From Phyllobacterium sp. 21LDTY02-6 (lineage in GTDB: Bacteria; Pseudomonadota; Alphaproteobacteria; Rhizobiales; Rhizobiaceae), in the NCBI RefSeq assembly GCF_023554255.2, contig NZ_JAMJWD020000004.1:372001-436000 (forward strand): 64,000 nt of DNA. The letters run 5' to 3'. The position numbers were made by a program, and so were the translations under genes. The notes beneath the pieces were generated by a model. It saw nothing but the letters and a program-made list of their open reading frames with translations. It had not been told where the DNA came from and did not search any database. Positions within the stretch are counted from its first letter, which is position 1. Each line of letters starts with the position of its first letter. Positions 36,958-46,077 of this stretch are shown here, piece by piece.

Positions 36958-37051
36958 GTACCAGCCAAAAATTTGACACGCGTCACATACGGAGGATTGA
37001 CGCTTTTTGCAAGCATGCTCTTGCAACAAATCACTTTAACGAACGGAAAAA

Positions 37052-37084
37052 GAAAAAAGGCCGGGGGAGGAGCCGGCCTTTTTC
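37052..37084. terminator. Terminator downstream of the phasin gene
   Basis: GGCCGG (37059-37064) and CCGGCC (37073-37078) flanked by AAAAAA and TTTTT, so functional in both directions. It lies about 90 bases past the phasin stop and also ahead of the leftward tRNA-His. Confidence 0.85.
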
Positions 37085-37176
37085 TACGATTGCGAGACTG
37101 GAGTGGGAGGAACCCCGTCTCGCGCCCGGACGGCTGGGAGGAGGAGTGCCGTCGGGGATTCTGTTGTCTTGTCGGC

Positions 37177-37629
37177 TCAGGCGACCTTGACGTCCTTGAT
37201 GGCCTTCTCGACAGCGGACTTGACCGGAGCGGAGATTTCCTCGACGGCCTTCGAAGCCACAGCCTGGAATTCCTTGGCCTGACCGGTGAAAGCCTCTGCC
37301 TGCTTGCGCACGAAAGCGGACTGGAGCTCGATAACTTCACCGAACGACTTCACGCCGAGCAGAGCTTCGATGTGAGCGAAACCAGCTTCGGTGTTGGTGC
37401 GCAGGGCAGCCAGGGCCTTGAGCGAAATGGCAGTGCCATTGCTCTGGGCGGTTTCGAAAGTGGTCTCGAGGGTCTTCTGTGCCGTCTCGGCCTGATCCTT
37501 CAGCTTGGCGTAAACTTCCTTCGACTGGGCAACGCCCTTCTCGGTGAATTCGCGAACCTGATCGGTTACAGTGGAAGCATCAAATGCAGGCATGGCAAAC
37601 GCATCATTCTGTTTTGCAGTCTTGCTCAT
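37177..37629 (-). CDS. Phasin family protein
   Basis: A 150-aa granule-associated protein of the phasin_2 type that coats polyhydroxyalkanoate granules, predicted almost entirely helical: FTEKGVAQSKEVYAKLKDQAETAQKTLETTFE, SLKALAALRTNTEAGFAHIEALLGVKS, ELQSAFVRKQAEAFTGQAKEF. Ala/Lys/Glu-rich C-terminus. ATG 37629 (MSKTAKQND) has AAGGAAGGG upstream; the frame is open further to 37716 without homology. The promoter carries a 13-bp direct repeat, suggesting PhaR-type control. Confidence 0.93.
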   Translation of the reverse strand: MSKTAKQNDAFAMPAFDASTVTDQVREFTEKGVAQSKEVYAKLKDQAETAQKTLETTFETAQSNGTAISLKALAALRTNTEAGFAHIEALLGVKSFGEVIELQSAFVRKQAEAFTGQAKEFQAVASKAVEEISAPVKSAVEKAIKDVKVA

Positions 37630-37684
37630 AATCGGCCCTTCCTTGGTGCAGATATCGTTGATCTGCGCGTTGTTTGATGAACCC

Positions 37685-37736
37685 AATATAGCGCGCCTTA
37701 TTGTGCATTGCAACATTTTTCTCGCATTGCAACATT
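37685..37736 (-). promoter_or_regulatory. Phasin promoter with 13-bp direct repeats
   Basis: On the minus strand TTGCAA (37708-37713) and TATATT (37685-37690) are separated by exactly 17 bp, a good sigma70 promoter 55 bases before the phasin start. GCATTGCAACATT occurs twice, perfectly, on the plus strand (37705-37717 and 37724-37736), 19 bp apart. The inner copy contains the -35 hexamer, so a bound repressor would block polymerase. TGC/GCA-rich sites of this sort are reported for PhaR; assignment is inferred. Confidence 0.6.
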
Positions 37737-37863
37737 CGAGGCCCGACGAGGCGGCTGTTTTATCGTCCCGACCGTTAAAAACTGCGCGCCGGGATTAACT
37801 AAAACCAGAGAAAGACCTGCCACAAAAGCCGACATACATGGACGCATGCGCGCCGGATCATTA

Positions 37864-37878
37864 TTAATGAACTATTAA
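37864..37878 (+). promoter_or_regulatory. CtrA-type site TTAA-N7-TTAA upstream of pdhS
   Basis: TTAA TGAACTA TTAA is an exact match to the core of the CtrA consensus (TTAA-N7-TTAA), ending 37 bases before the pdhS start codon. It is the only exact match I found in the intergenic regions of this window. The downstream gene is a cell-cycle-type kinase, which fits, but occupancy is not shown. Confidence 0.55.
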
Positions 37879-37915
37879 GAACAGCCATCGGGGTCTGTTT
37901 GCCGTGGAGTAGCTA

Positions 37916-40900
37916 GTGGCGTCCGGAACCTATCCGTTCATCGATATCGCAGTTCTCGATGAGATCCGGGAACGTTTCGCCAATGGCGACGCGCTGATCG
38001 TATTCTCGCCCGATCTCGCGAATGTCATCTGGGCCAATGGCGAAGGCGCGGCAGCGCTCGGCTATTCGTCGGTCGACGACGTTCTGGGCAGCGAGACCGT
38101 GCTAGGCGTCCAGGCACGGCGGCAATTGATGGCGCTCGACAATTTTCCGGCGATCGGCCATGGCCGGACCGTCTCGCTCCGGCTCGATTTCGGCCTTTCG
38201 AGCCGCATGCACACATTCCAGGCCAGCGACCTCACCTTGCCGCGCGGCGAATCCGCCATCCTGCTTTCCATCGCCAAAGGGCAACGCGATGCGTCCATGG
38301 CGCAGAATGCCAGCCTCGCCATCAGGGGTTTCGGCGACGAGACGACCCATGCCGCCATGATCGACGGCCAGGGCATAGTCCTTGCCTCGACGCGCCAGTT
38401 CGCCAGGCTGGGCTTCAGCGACAAGAGCCTCGCCGATCTGGTGCGCGAAGTGCGGCTGGAACGCAACAGGCTCGTCAAGCGGCCGGTTTCCACCCCGCGT
38501 GGCGCTATCCCGACCGGAATAGCACGGCTGACGGACAGCCCTGCCCTGCATCTGCTGTTCGCCATCGACGACAGGGCGGTGGAGGCAGACGCCTCCGGCC
38601 CCGAGAGCAACCCGGTGCGCAGCGAAGCGGCAGCTCCGACCACGCCCGCGTCGCAGGCTTCACTGCCGCTGGATGATATGGCCGGACCACCGGCGGCGTC
38701 CGTTTCCGAACCAGACCAGCCCTTGCCCGATCAGCACAACGAGCCAACCGCGCGGTTCGTCTGGAAGGTTGATGCCAATGGCGCGTTCACTGAAATCTCG
38801 CCGGAATTCGCCCGGGCTGTCGGCCCCGCCGCAGCGGATGTCATCGGCAAGACCTTCCGCGAAATCTGCATGCTGCACGCGATCGAGGACAAGGAGCGCG
38901 TCGCCGAATTGCTGGAGCGCCGCGATACGTGGTCGGGTCGAACCGTATTCTGGCCCATGGAAAACGGCGACAAGCGGGTGCCCGTGGAACTCGCAGCCCT
39001 CCCCATCTATTCCCGGGAGCGGGAATTCCTCGGGTTTCGCGGCTTTGGCATCGTCCGCCTGAGCGAAGCCGTGCAGGCGCAATCGCCGCTGATGACTGAG
39101 CCGGAGGACGCTGCCGAGACGGTAGTCGAAGAGCCCGCAGCTCTCGAGCAGATTGCCCGCGAGGCTGCGGAGCCCTCGCCCACCGATGGCGAACTCAGCA
39201 ATGTGGTGACGCTGAAGGGCCAGCGCCTGCCGCGTGACGAGGGGCGGCTGAACGAAGCCGAACGCAATGCCTTCCGCGAGATCGCCGAACGCCTGCGCCG
39301 CGAAGTCCTGGCCGAGCCGACACCGGCGGAGAATGCCGTTCCCGAGGTGCCGGATGCTGAAATCGTGGGACCCGGCTTCGCCAAGCCTGCGGCATCGGAG
39401 CCGAAACAGGATTTCGCCGAAGAAATCCGTCATCACGCGCGGCGCGGCGTCGATACGACCATATTGGCAGCCCTGCCGCTGCCCGTCCTGATTCACCGCG
39501 AGGGCAATGTCGTCTATGCCAACCGCGCCATGCTCGATCTGACGGGCCATGAAAGCCCTGAGGCGGTCAATGCGGCGGGCGGGCTGAGCGCGCTCTTTGC
39601 AGAAAATGCAGAGGGGCATGGCGATCCGCACGAAATCGGCGGCATGCCGCTTCGGCGCAGCGATGGTTCAGTGTCACGGGTGGAGGCGCATCTCCAGGCC
39701 GTGCAGTGGTCCGGCGAAGGCGGTGAAACGGAACATCGGGCGCTGCTTCTTGCGCTTTCGCCGCATCAGGAAGGCGGCGAGCTTGCCGAAGAGGAGCGCC
39801 GGTCGCTGCAAACCAGGATCGACGAGCTTTCCACCATACTCGACACGGCGACCGACGGCGTGATCCTGCTGGATTCGTCCGGCTCGATCCGGTCGGTGAA
39901 CCATTCCGCCGCCGCCCTCTTCGCCTATGAGCCGGATGAAATCGTCGGCAAGAATTTCTCGCTGCTGTTTGCCGTCGAAAGCCAGCGCGCCGCGATGGAT
40001 TATCTCAACAGCCTTTCCGACAATGGCGTTGCCAGCCTGCTCAATGATGGGCGCGAAGTCATCGGGCGGGAAAGCCGCGGGCGGTTCATTCCGCTGTTCA
40101 TGACGATTGGCCGGCTGGATGCCTCCAAGGGATATTGCGTCGTTCTGCGCGACATCACGCACTGGAAGCGGGCCGAGGAGGAACTCGTCAACGCCACGAA
40201 GGAAGCCGAGCGGACCTCGGCACAGAAAAGCGAATTTCTGGCGCGCATCAGCCATGAAATCCGCACCCCGCTCAACGCGATCATCGGTTTCTCCGAACTG
40301 ATGGCGGATGAGAAATTCGGCCCCATCGGGAGCGAGCGCTACCGGGATTACCTGCACGATATCAGCCGTTCGGGCAATCATGTCCTGTCCCTCGTCAACG
40401 ATCTCCTCGATATTTCGAAGATCGAGGCCGGCGCGGTCGAGATGAATTTCGAGGCCGTACCCCTGAACGACGTCCTGACCGAAGCCGTGGCTATTATGCA
40501 GCCGCAAGCCAACCGCGAGCGGGTCATCATCCGCTCCAGCCTGATGTCGCGGCTTCCCGATATCGTCGCCGATCATCGCTCCATCACGCAGATCGCGCTC
40601 AATCTTCTGTCCAATGCCGTCCGGTTCACCGGCCCCGGCGGTCAGGTCATCGTCTCGACGAGCTATGAGCCGGGCGGCGACGTGCTGCTGCGGGTTCGCG
40701 ATACGGGCATCGGCATGACGCGCCAGGAAGTCGAGCAGGCATTGCGGCCATACAAGCAGATCACCACTCCGGCCAATGTCAGGCCGGGCGGCACCGGTCT
40801 CGGCCTGCCGCTGACGAAGGCGATGGCGGAAGCCAATCGTGCCAGCTTCAACATCGATTCCAGCCCCGGGCGCGGCACGATGGTCGAAATAAGCTTCCCT

Positions 40901-40924
40901 TCAACGCGCGTCCTCGCCGAATAG
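37916..40924 (+). CDS. pdhS: Multi-PAS sensor histidine kinase, PdhS/DivJ-PleC type
   Basis: A 1002-aa soluble kinase (no membrane segment seen). PAS-like regions at about residues 15-115, 277-385, 515-600 and 635-745, separated by Pro/Glu-rich linkers; HisKA with phospho-acceptor His780 (ARISHEIRTPLNAIIGFSEL); HATPase with NLLSNAVRFT, DTGIGMT and GGTGLGLPLTKAM. Start is GTG 37916 with GGAG 9 nt upstream. Size, architecture and the kinase core match PdhS of Brucella abortus, an old-pole-localised DivK kinase reported to recruit FumC. A CtrA-type site precedes it. PdhS1/PdhS2-like homologues in rhizobia are the alternative. Confidence 0.85.
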   Translation: MASGTYPFIDIAVLDEIRERFANGDALIVFSPDLANVIWANGEGAAALGYSSVDDVLGSETVLGVQARRQLMALDNFPAIGHGRTVSLRLDFGLSSRMHTFQASDLTLPRGESAILLSIAKGQRDASMAQNASLAIRGFGDETTHAAMIDGQGIVLASTRQFARLGFSDKSLADLVREVRLERNRLVKRPVSTPRGAIPTGIARLTDSPALHLLFAIDDRAVEADASGPESNPVRSEAAAPTTPASQASLPLDDMAGPPAASVSEPDQPLPDQHNEPTARFVWKVDANGAFTEISPEFARAVGPAAADVIGKTFREICMLHAIEDKERVAELLERRDTWSGRTVFWPMENGDKRVPVELAALPIYSREREFLGFRGFGIVRLSEAVQAQSPLMTEPEDAAETVVEEPAALEQIAREAAEPSPTDGELSNVVTLKGQRLPRDEGRLNEAERNAFREIAERLRREVLAEPTPAENAVPEVPDAEIVGPGFAKPAASEPKQDFAEEIRHHARRGVDTTILAALPLPVLIHREGNVVYANRAMLDLTGHESPEAVNAAGGLSALFAENAEGHGDPHEIGGMPLRRSDGSVSRVEAHLQAVQWSGEGGETEHRALLLALSPHQEGGELAEEERRSLQTRIDELSTILDTATDGVILLDSSGSIRSVNHSAAALFAYEPDEIVGKNFSLLFAVESQRAAMDYLNSLSDNGVASLLNDGREVIGRESRGRFIPLFMTIGRLDASKGYCVVLRDITHWKRAEEELVNATKEAERTSAQKSEFLARISHEIRTPLNAIIGFSELMADEKFGPIGSERYRDYLHDISRSGNHVLSLVNDLLDISKIEAGAVEMNFEAVPLNDVLTEAVAIMQPQANRERVIIRSSLMSRLPDIVADHRSITQIALNLLSNAVRFTGPGGQVIVSTSYEPGGDVLLRVRDTGIGMTRQEVEQALRPYKQITTPANVRPGGTGLGLPLTKAMAEANRASFNIDSSPGRGTMVEISFPSTRVLAE

Positions 40925-41090
40925 AGCCAGGGCCATCCGCGGACGGTCACTACATGACAGACGGCTGCCGGCTGTCCATAAAGTTGCTATAACGGCTTGA
41001 AATGCCACAGATGATCGCTAAACGGTTAAGCAGTGAAAAAAATGGCGATGACTGTGCGGCGGTCATTGCAACTCAATATCGGAAACGCTC

Positions 41091-42971
41091 ATGTCCTGGT
41101 ACAGGCCGAGAAACCTTCTCGTCGCGTTCGCTGTCATGGCGATCGTCGCTGGTGGTATCCTCGTGGCGCTGCCTTCGCTCGTCAGCACGGAAGTCATCCG
41201 TGCCCGGCTCGTACAGGAGATCAGCAATTGGACGGGCTATGAAGTCGAGGCCCGCCAGCCGGCCAATATTTCGTTCTTCCCTGTCTTCAGCGCCTCGATG
41301 GGCGATGTGACGATCCGCAATCCCTGGCAGAAAGAGGGCCCGGCCTTCATGCAGGCGGAGCGGATCGACGTCGAACTGTCATTGCTCTCGGCACTCATGG
41401 GCGATGTGGAATTCACGCAGACGCGGGTGATCCGGCCCCGTTTCGTTCTCGATGAACCGATCAAGAGCCTTTCCGAGATCGGCGACGCCCTCGCCCGCAG
41501 CGATGGGCGGATCGGCGACGTCATGCGCGAGGCGCGCGCCGCGATCGAGGCCAATCCCGCCAAGCCCGACATGAGTACCGTCTCCTCTCAGCCTTTCGGC
41601 CGGGTTCGGCTGGAAGATGCAATGGTGACATTCAAGCGGCCGATCAATGGCACCGAGGAACAGATTTCCAGCATTACCGGGGTGTTCGACTGGCCCCAGA
41701 CGTCCGGCGTCGCGAGCTTTCAGGGCAAGGCGATCTGGCATGGCGAGGAAACGGAGATCGACAGTTCGGCGACCAAGGCGATCCTGCTCCTCGCCGGCGG
41801 AACCAGCCCGCTCCAGATCAATCTCAGCTCGACGCCGCTGACGCTCGCCTTCAACGGCTCGGCCAATATCGCCAAGGATCAGTTCTTCGAAGGCACCATC
41901 TCCCTCACCTCGCCCTCGCTCCGGCGCACGCTGGAATGGTCGCGCATGGCGGAGATTCCGGGTGCTCCCATCGGCAGTTTCACGCTCGATGCCTCCGTCG
42001 CCGGTTCGGGTACGCGGGTCAAGTTCGACGGGATGACGGCGACGCTGAACGACAATCCGGCCAAGGGCGTCATCGAGGTCGTGCTCAACCGCGACGCCCC
42101 GAGCATCAGCGGCACGCTGGCTTTCGAGACGCTCGACCTTCACTCGGTGTTTTCCGGTCTCATGCCCCTGCCCAACGGTTCGGCGGAGAGCGACAGGATG
42201 ATCGGAACCGAGTTCCTCAAGCAGCTCAATCTCGATCTGCGCGTTTCGACCCAGAAGGCGACCGCCGGCAGCGTCAATCTTTCCGACGTGGCGGCGACGG
42301 CGCAGATCAGAAACGGCCGCGCCATGTTCGACATCGGCGATGCGGCGGCGTTCGGCGGCGCGGTGGCGGCAAGCTTTCAGCTTGCAGACGAAGGCGACGG
42401 CGCGACCATCGGCGAAATGCGGTTCAACGGCACCGACGTCAACAGTGCGCCGATCATCGCCCTGCTCGGCCTCGGGAACCGCTTCGAACTCGGCAAGGGC
42501 TCGGTTTCCCTCGTTCTGAAAGGCCCGCTTACCCGGTGGTCCTCCGTCCTCGCCGACGCCAAGGGCACGCTCAGCATGCGCTTCGGCAGCGGTCAAATTC
42601 GCAGCCTCGATGTCGAGCGGCTTCTCGGCAAGGCCAAGACCGAGCGGTTCTACAGCCTCAACGAGAAGACGGACGCGCTGCTGGCGTTCGACCGGCTGGA
42701 GATCAAGGCGAACATCGCCGATGGCGTGGCAGCGCTGGATGCCGCCCGCATGGAGAACAAGTCCGGGACGTTCAGCTTTGCCGGGATCGTCACACTGATG
42801 AGCAAGAGCCTTGCCCTCACCGGCGATTTTGCTGCGCCCGTGCCGGCACCGGAACCGCCCGAGGGTACGCCGGCCGACGCGCCGAAGCCGGAACCTGCGC
42901 TCAATCACACCCGGTTCTTCATCGGCGGTTCCTGGGACAATCCCTTTATCTCACCGATCGTTTCGCAATAG
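41091..42971 (+). CDS. AsmA-family protein
   Basis: A 626-aa envelope protein of the AsmA/TamB-like group: one N-terminal membrane anchor (about residues 7-29) followed by a long beta-rich periplasmic region. ARLVQEISNWTGYEVEARQPANISFFP near residue 43 is the AsmA N-domain pattern, and the C-terminal SMRFGSGQIRSLDVERLLG region (about 490-560) is the AsmA_2-type repeat. The end is Pro/Glu-rich. Such proteins are linked to phospholipid transport and outer-membrane assembly. Convergent with potI, 26 bases away. Confidence 0.88.
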   Translation: MSWYRPRNLLVAFAVMAIVAGGILVALPSLVSTEVIRARLVQEISNWTGYEVEARQPANISFFPVFSASMGDVTIRNPWQKEGPAFMQAERIDVELSLLSALMGDVEFTQTRVIRPRFVLDEPIKSLSEIGDALARSDGRIGDVMREARAAIEANPAKPDMSTVSSQPFGRVRLEDAMVTFKRPINGTEEQISSITGVFDWPQTSGVASFQGKAIWHGEETEIDSSATKAILLLAGGTSPLQINLSSTPLTLAFNGSANIAKDQFFEGTISLTSPSLRRTLEWSRMAEIPGAPIGSFTLDASVAGSGTRVKFDGMTATLNDNPAKGVIEVVLNRDAPSISGTLAFETLDLHSVFSGLMPLPNGSAESDRMIGTEFLKQLNLDLRVSTQKATAGSVNLSDVAATAQIRNGRAMFDIGDAAAFGGAVAASFQLADEGDGATIGEMRFNGTDVNSAPIIALLGLGNRFELGKGSVSLVLKGPLTRWSSVLADAKGTLSMRFGSGQIRSLDVERLLGKAKTERFYSLNEKTDALLAFDRLEIKANIADGVAALDAARMENKSGTFSFAGIVTLMSKSLALTGDFAAPVPAPEPPEGTPADAPKPEPALNHTRFFIGGSWDNPFISPIVSQ

Positions 42972-42997
42972 CCGGACCAGCGCGCGACGCAACCAGC

Positions 42998-43825
42998 CTA
43001 GGCAATAAGGTTGCGTGCCGCTGCCTGCTCGTCGCGCAGCCGTTGCACCTCGCGGCGCTTGTTGACGATCGAGGCGATGATCACTCCGACGGCGACGATG
43101 GCAATGAGCATGGTGCAGGCTGCATTGATCTCCGGCGTCACCCCGAGGCGAACCTGCGAATATATCCGCATCGGCAGCGTGGTCGCTCCCGGGCCGGAGG
43201 TAAAACTCGAAATGACCAGATCGTCCAGGGACAGGGTGAATGCCAGCATCCAGCCGGAAACAACGGCTGGCAGGATGACCGGCAGCGTTACCTTGAAGAA
43301 GGTTGTTACAGGTGTCGCCCCGAGATCCATTGCCGCCTCTTCAAGCGAGCGGTCGAAACTCACGAGGCGTGACTGGATGACCACCGCGACGAAGCACATC
43401 GAAAAGGTGATGTGCGCCAAAGTCACCGTCCAGATGCCCCTGTCCATGCCGATCGCGACGAAGAGCAGCAGCAATGACAGGCCGGTGATGACCTCCGGCA
43501 TGACCAGCGGCGCATAGATCATCGCGGAGAAGAGCAGCCGGCCGCGAAACCTGGTGTAGCGGTTCAAAGCGAGCGCCCCCAGCGTGCCGAGCACGGTTGC
43601 GACCGTGGCTGAAATCAACCCGACGCGGATCGTCACCCATGCCGCATCGATGAAGCTCTGATTGCTGAACAGCGAAACATACCATTTCGTCGAGAAGCCG
43701 GCCCATACGGTGACCAGCCTCGACTCATTGAAGGAATAGATCACCAGCAGGACGATGGGCAGATAGAGGAACGCAAAGCCAAGGACCAGCGATACGATGT
43801 TGAAGCGGGACCATTGTGTATTCAT
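42998..43825 (-). CDS. potI: Putrescine ABC transporter permease PotI
   Basis: A 275-aa inner-membrane permease with six membrane segments; the coupling loop EEAAMDLGATPVTTFFKVTLPVILP (about residues 165-190) is the ABC-permease EAA motif. Start MNTQWSRF at 43825 lies one base after the potH stop. Last gene of potFGHI; polyamine specificity is assigned from the whole operon. Confidence 0.93.
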   Translation of the reverse strand: MNTQWSRFNIVSLVLGFAFLYLPIVLLVIYSFNESRLVTVWAGFSTKWYVSLFSNQSFIDAAWVTIRVGLISATVATVLGTLGALALNRYTRFRGRLLFSAMIYAPLVMPEVITGLSLLLLFVAIGMDRGIWTVTLAHITFSMCFVAVVIQSRLVSFDRSLEEAAMDLGATPVTTFFKVTLPVILPAVVSGWMLAFTLSLDDLVISSFTSGPGATTLPMRIYSQVRLGVTPEINAACTMLIAIVAVGVIIASIVNKRREVQRLRDEQAAARNLIA

Positions 43826-43826
43826 C

Positions 43827-44735
43827 TCATCTCTCGCCTTGCGCTTTGGCCTCGGACCGCTGGAACAGCACGATCGGCACAACCAGCAGCAGCAACAGCA
43901 CCACCGCCACGGCGGAGGAAACCGGCCAGTCGCGGTTGTTGAAGAATTCGCTCCACAATGTCTTGCCGATCATCAGCGTCGACGAACCGCCGAGAAGATC
44001 CGGAATGACGAACTCGCCGACTGCGGGAATGAATACGAGGAAACAACCTGCGATCACGCCCGGCAGCGACAGCGGGAAGGTAATCTTCCAGAATGCCGAT
44101 ATCGGCGGGCAGCCAAGGTCTTCCGCCGCCTCGACCAGCGAATAATCCATCTTTTCGAGGGACGAATAGATCGGCAGGACCAGGAACGGCAGATAGGAAT
44201 AGACGATGCCGATGAAGACCGCCGTGTTGGTGTTGAGAATATTGAGCGGCGTGTCGATGACATTCGCCCACAGCAGGAACTGGTTCAACAGCCCTTCCGG
44301 CTTCAATATGCCGATCCAGGCATAGACGCGGATCAGAAAACTGGTCCAGAACGGCAGAATGACCAGCATCAGCAGCGTCGGGCGGATCGTCGCCGGCGCG
44401 CGCGCCATGCCATAGGCGATCGGATAGCCGACGATGAGCGTCAATATGGTCGAGACGGCAGCGATCAGCAGGCTCGACAGATAGGCCTTGTAATAAAGCG
44501 GGTCTTCGGTGAGCCAGACATAATTGTCCCAGGAGAACTGGCCGAATGCCTGCTTGACCGCCTCCCAGCCGCCGGCGAGATCGATCGCGGGGGCATAGGG
44601 CGGGATTGCCATCGCCACTTCGGAAAGCGAGATCTTGAAGACGATGATGAACGGGATCAGGAAGAACACCAGCAGCCAGGCATAGGGCACCAGGATGACG
44701 AGGCGGCTGGAAATGGAGGCTATCAGTTTCTGCAC
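43827..44735 (-). CDS. potH: Putrescine ABC transporter permease PotH
   Basis: A 302-aa permease partner of PotI, six membrane segments, with EAAEDLGCPPISAFWKITFPLSLPG as the EAA loop and the polyamine-permease LPFWTSFLIRVYAWIGIL segment. It starts 11 bases after potG ends and runs into potI. Confidence 0.95.
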   Translation of the reverse strand: MQKLIASISSRLVILVPYAWLLVFFLIPFIIVFKISLSEVAMAIPPYAPAIDLAGGWEAVKQAFGQFSWDNYVWLTEDPLYYKAYLSSLLIAAVSTILTLIVGYPIAYGMARAPATIRPTLLMLVILPFWTSFLIRVYAWIGILKPEGLLNQFLLWANVIDTPLNILNTNTAVFIGIVYSYLPFLVLPIYSSLEKMDYSLVEAAEDLGCPPISAFWKITFPLSLPGVIAGCFLVFIPAVGEFVIPDLLGGSSTLMIGKTLWSEFFNNRDWPVSSAVAVVLLLLLVVPIVLFQRSEAKAQGER

Positions 44736-44746
44736 GTTGGCTCTCC

Positions 44747-45892
44747 TCAGGCCGTCAAAACGATGCCGGCATCCGTGTCGAAGCTTACCCAGACCACATC
44801 ATCATAGCCGAGCGGGTCTTCGACCGTGCGAACCGCATTGAGGCTTGCCGCCTTGATGATCCGCCCGCTTGCGAGCTTGACGTGGAACACCGTCATGTCG
44901 CCGAAATAGGCGATGTCATAGAGTTCGCCCTGCGCGGCATTGACGGATTTGTCCGCCGGTGGCTTGCGGCTCAGGCGTATCTTCTCTGGCCGGATCGCGA
45001 AATTCACCTTCTGGCCGATAGTGCAGCTGCGCGAGGCATCGGTGCGGATCACCAGATCATCAGCGCCGGTGTCGATATCGATCTTGCCGTCATCGATGGC
45101 CGTGGCCGTGCCCTCGAACATGTTCACATTGCCGATGAAATCCGCAACGAACTTCGAATTCGGCGCCTCATAGACCTCGGCGGGTGTCGCCACCTGCATC
45201 ACCTTGCCCTTGTCCATGATCGCGATACGGTCGGCCATGGTCATGGCCTCCTCCTGATCATGCGTCACCACGACGAAGGTCAGGCCGAGCTCATATTGCA
45301 GGTCCATCAGTTCGAACTGCGTTTCCTCGCGCAGTTTCTTGTCGAGCGCGCCGAGCGGCTCATCCAGCAGGAGCACCTTCGGCCGCTTGGCCACGCATCG
45401 CGCCAGGGCGACGCGCTGCCGCTGGCCGCCGGAGAGCTGATGCGGCTTGCGCTTGGCGAACTGCTCCAGCTTGACCAGCTTGAGCATTTCGGCGACGCGG
45501 GTTTCGATATCGCCCTTGGGCATGCCATCCTGCTTCAGGCCGAAGGCGATATTGGCCTCCACGGTCATGTGCGGGAACAGGGCATAGGATTGGAACATCA
45601 TGTTGACCGGGCGGCGATAGGGCGGGATGCCTTTCATGTCCTGCCCGTCGATGAGGATACGGCCGGAAGTCGGCTCCTCGAAGCCCGCAAGCATGCGCAG
45701 AAGCGTGGACTTGCCACAGCCCGAGGCGCCCAGCAGGGCGAAGAATTCACGATTGTAGATGGTCAGCGACAGGTCGTCGACGGCAGTGAAATTGCCGAAA
45801 ATCTTGGTAACGTTCTCGATAGAGATAAAAGGGGTTGCCTGCGGATCGGTCCATGGGGCGAATTTGCGGCGAAAACTACCCAATGATTTCAT
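44747..45892 (-). CDS. potG: Putrescine ABC transporter ATP-binding protein PotG
   Basis: A 381-aa ATPase: Walker A GASGCGKST (residues about 54-62), Q-loop QSYALFPHMTV, signature LSGGQRQRVALAR, Walker B VLLLDEPLGALD, switch His in VVTHDQEEAM, and a C-terminal TOBE domain (about 290-375). The opening SLGSFRRKFAPW..PFISIENVTK is PotG-like. ATG 45892; a TTG 12 bases upstream is possible. Follows potF after a 185-bp gap that contains a terminator-like hairpin. Confidence 0.95.
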   Translation of the reverse strand: MKSLGSFRRKFAPWTDPQATPFISIENVTKIFGNFTAVDDLSLTIYNREFFALLGASGCGKSTLLRMLAGFEEPTSGRILIDGQDMKGIPPYRRPVNMMFQSYALFPHMTVEANIAFGLKQDGMPKGDIETRVAEMLKLVKLEQFAKRKPHQLSGGQRQRVALARCVAKRPKVLLLDEPLGALDKKLREETQFELMDLQYELGLTFVVVTHDQEEAMTMADRIAIMDKGKVMQVATPAEVYEAPNSKFVADFIGNVNMFEGTATAIDDGKIDIDTGADDLVIRTDASRSCTIGQKVNFAIRPEKIRLSRKPPADKSVNAAQGELYDIAYFGDMTVFHVKLASGRIIKAASLNAVRTVEDPLGYDDVVWVSFDTDAGIVLTA

Positions 45893-46044
45893 GATATATC
45901 CCAATTATCAGCCCGGCGGCTTGGTTTCAGAAGGCCTGCGGACGCTCCGGCCACCACAATTACTCTATACATTCGACGCTGCTTCAAGGTGACAACCGGA
46001 ACAATCGCGCATGGCTGCGTATGGCTTCCGGTCGTCCCAGTGAA

Positions 46045-46067
46045 AACCCCGGCGCTGGGCCGGGGCT
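46045..46067 (-). terminator. Hairpin between potF and potG (partial terminator)
   Basis: On the minus strand CCCCGGC-CCAGC-GCCGGGG is followed by TTTTC. It sits just after potF and before potGHI, so it may lower transporter-subunit expression relative to the binding protein or protect the potF 3' end. Confidence 0.65.
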
Positions 46068-46077
46068 TTGAAGAAGA

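Noticed and set aside
41379..43372. Long frames on both strands over the AsmA-like gene
   Set aside because: Low-complexity Arg/Gly-rich translations; the AsmA frame has the signal anchor and family features.
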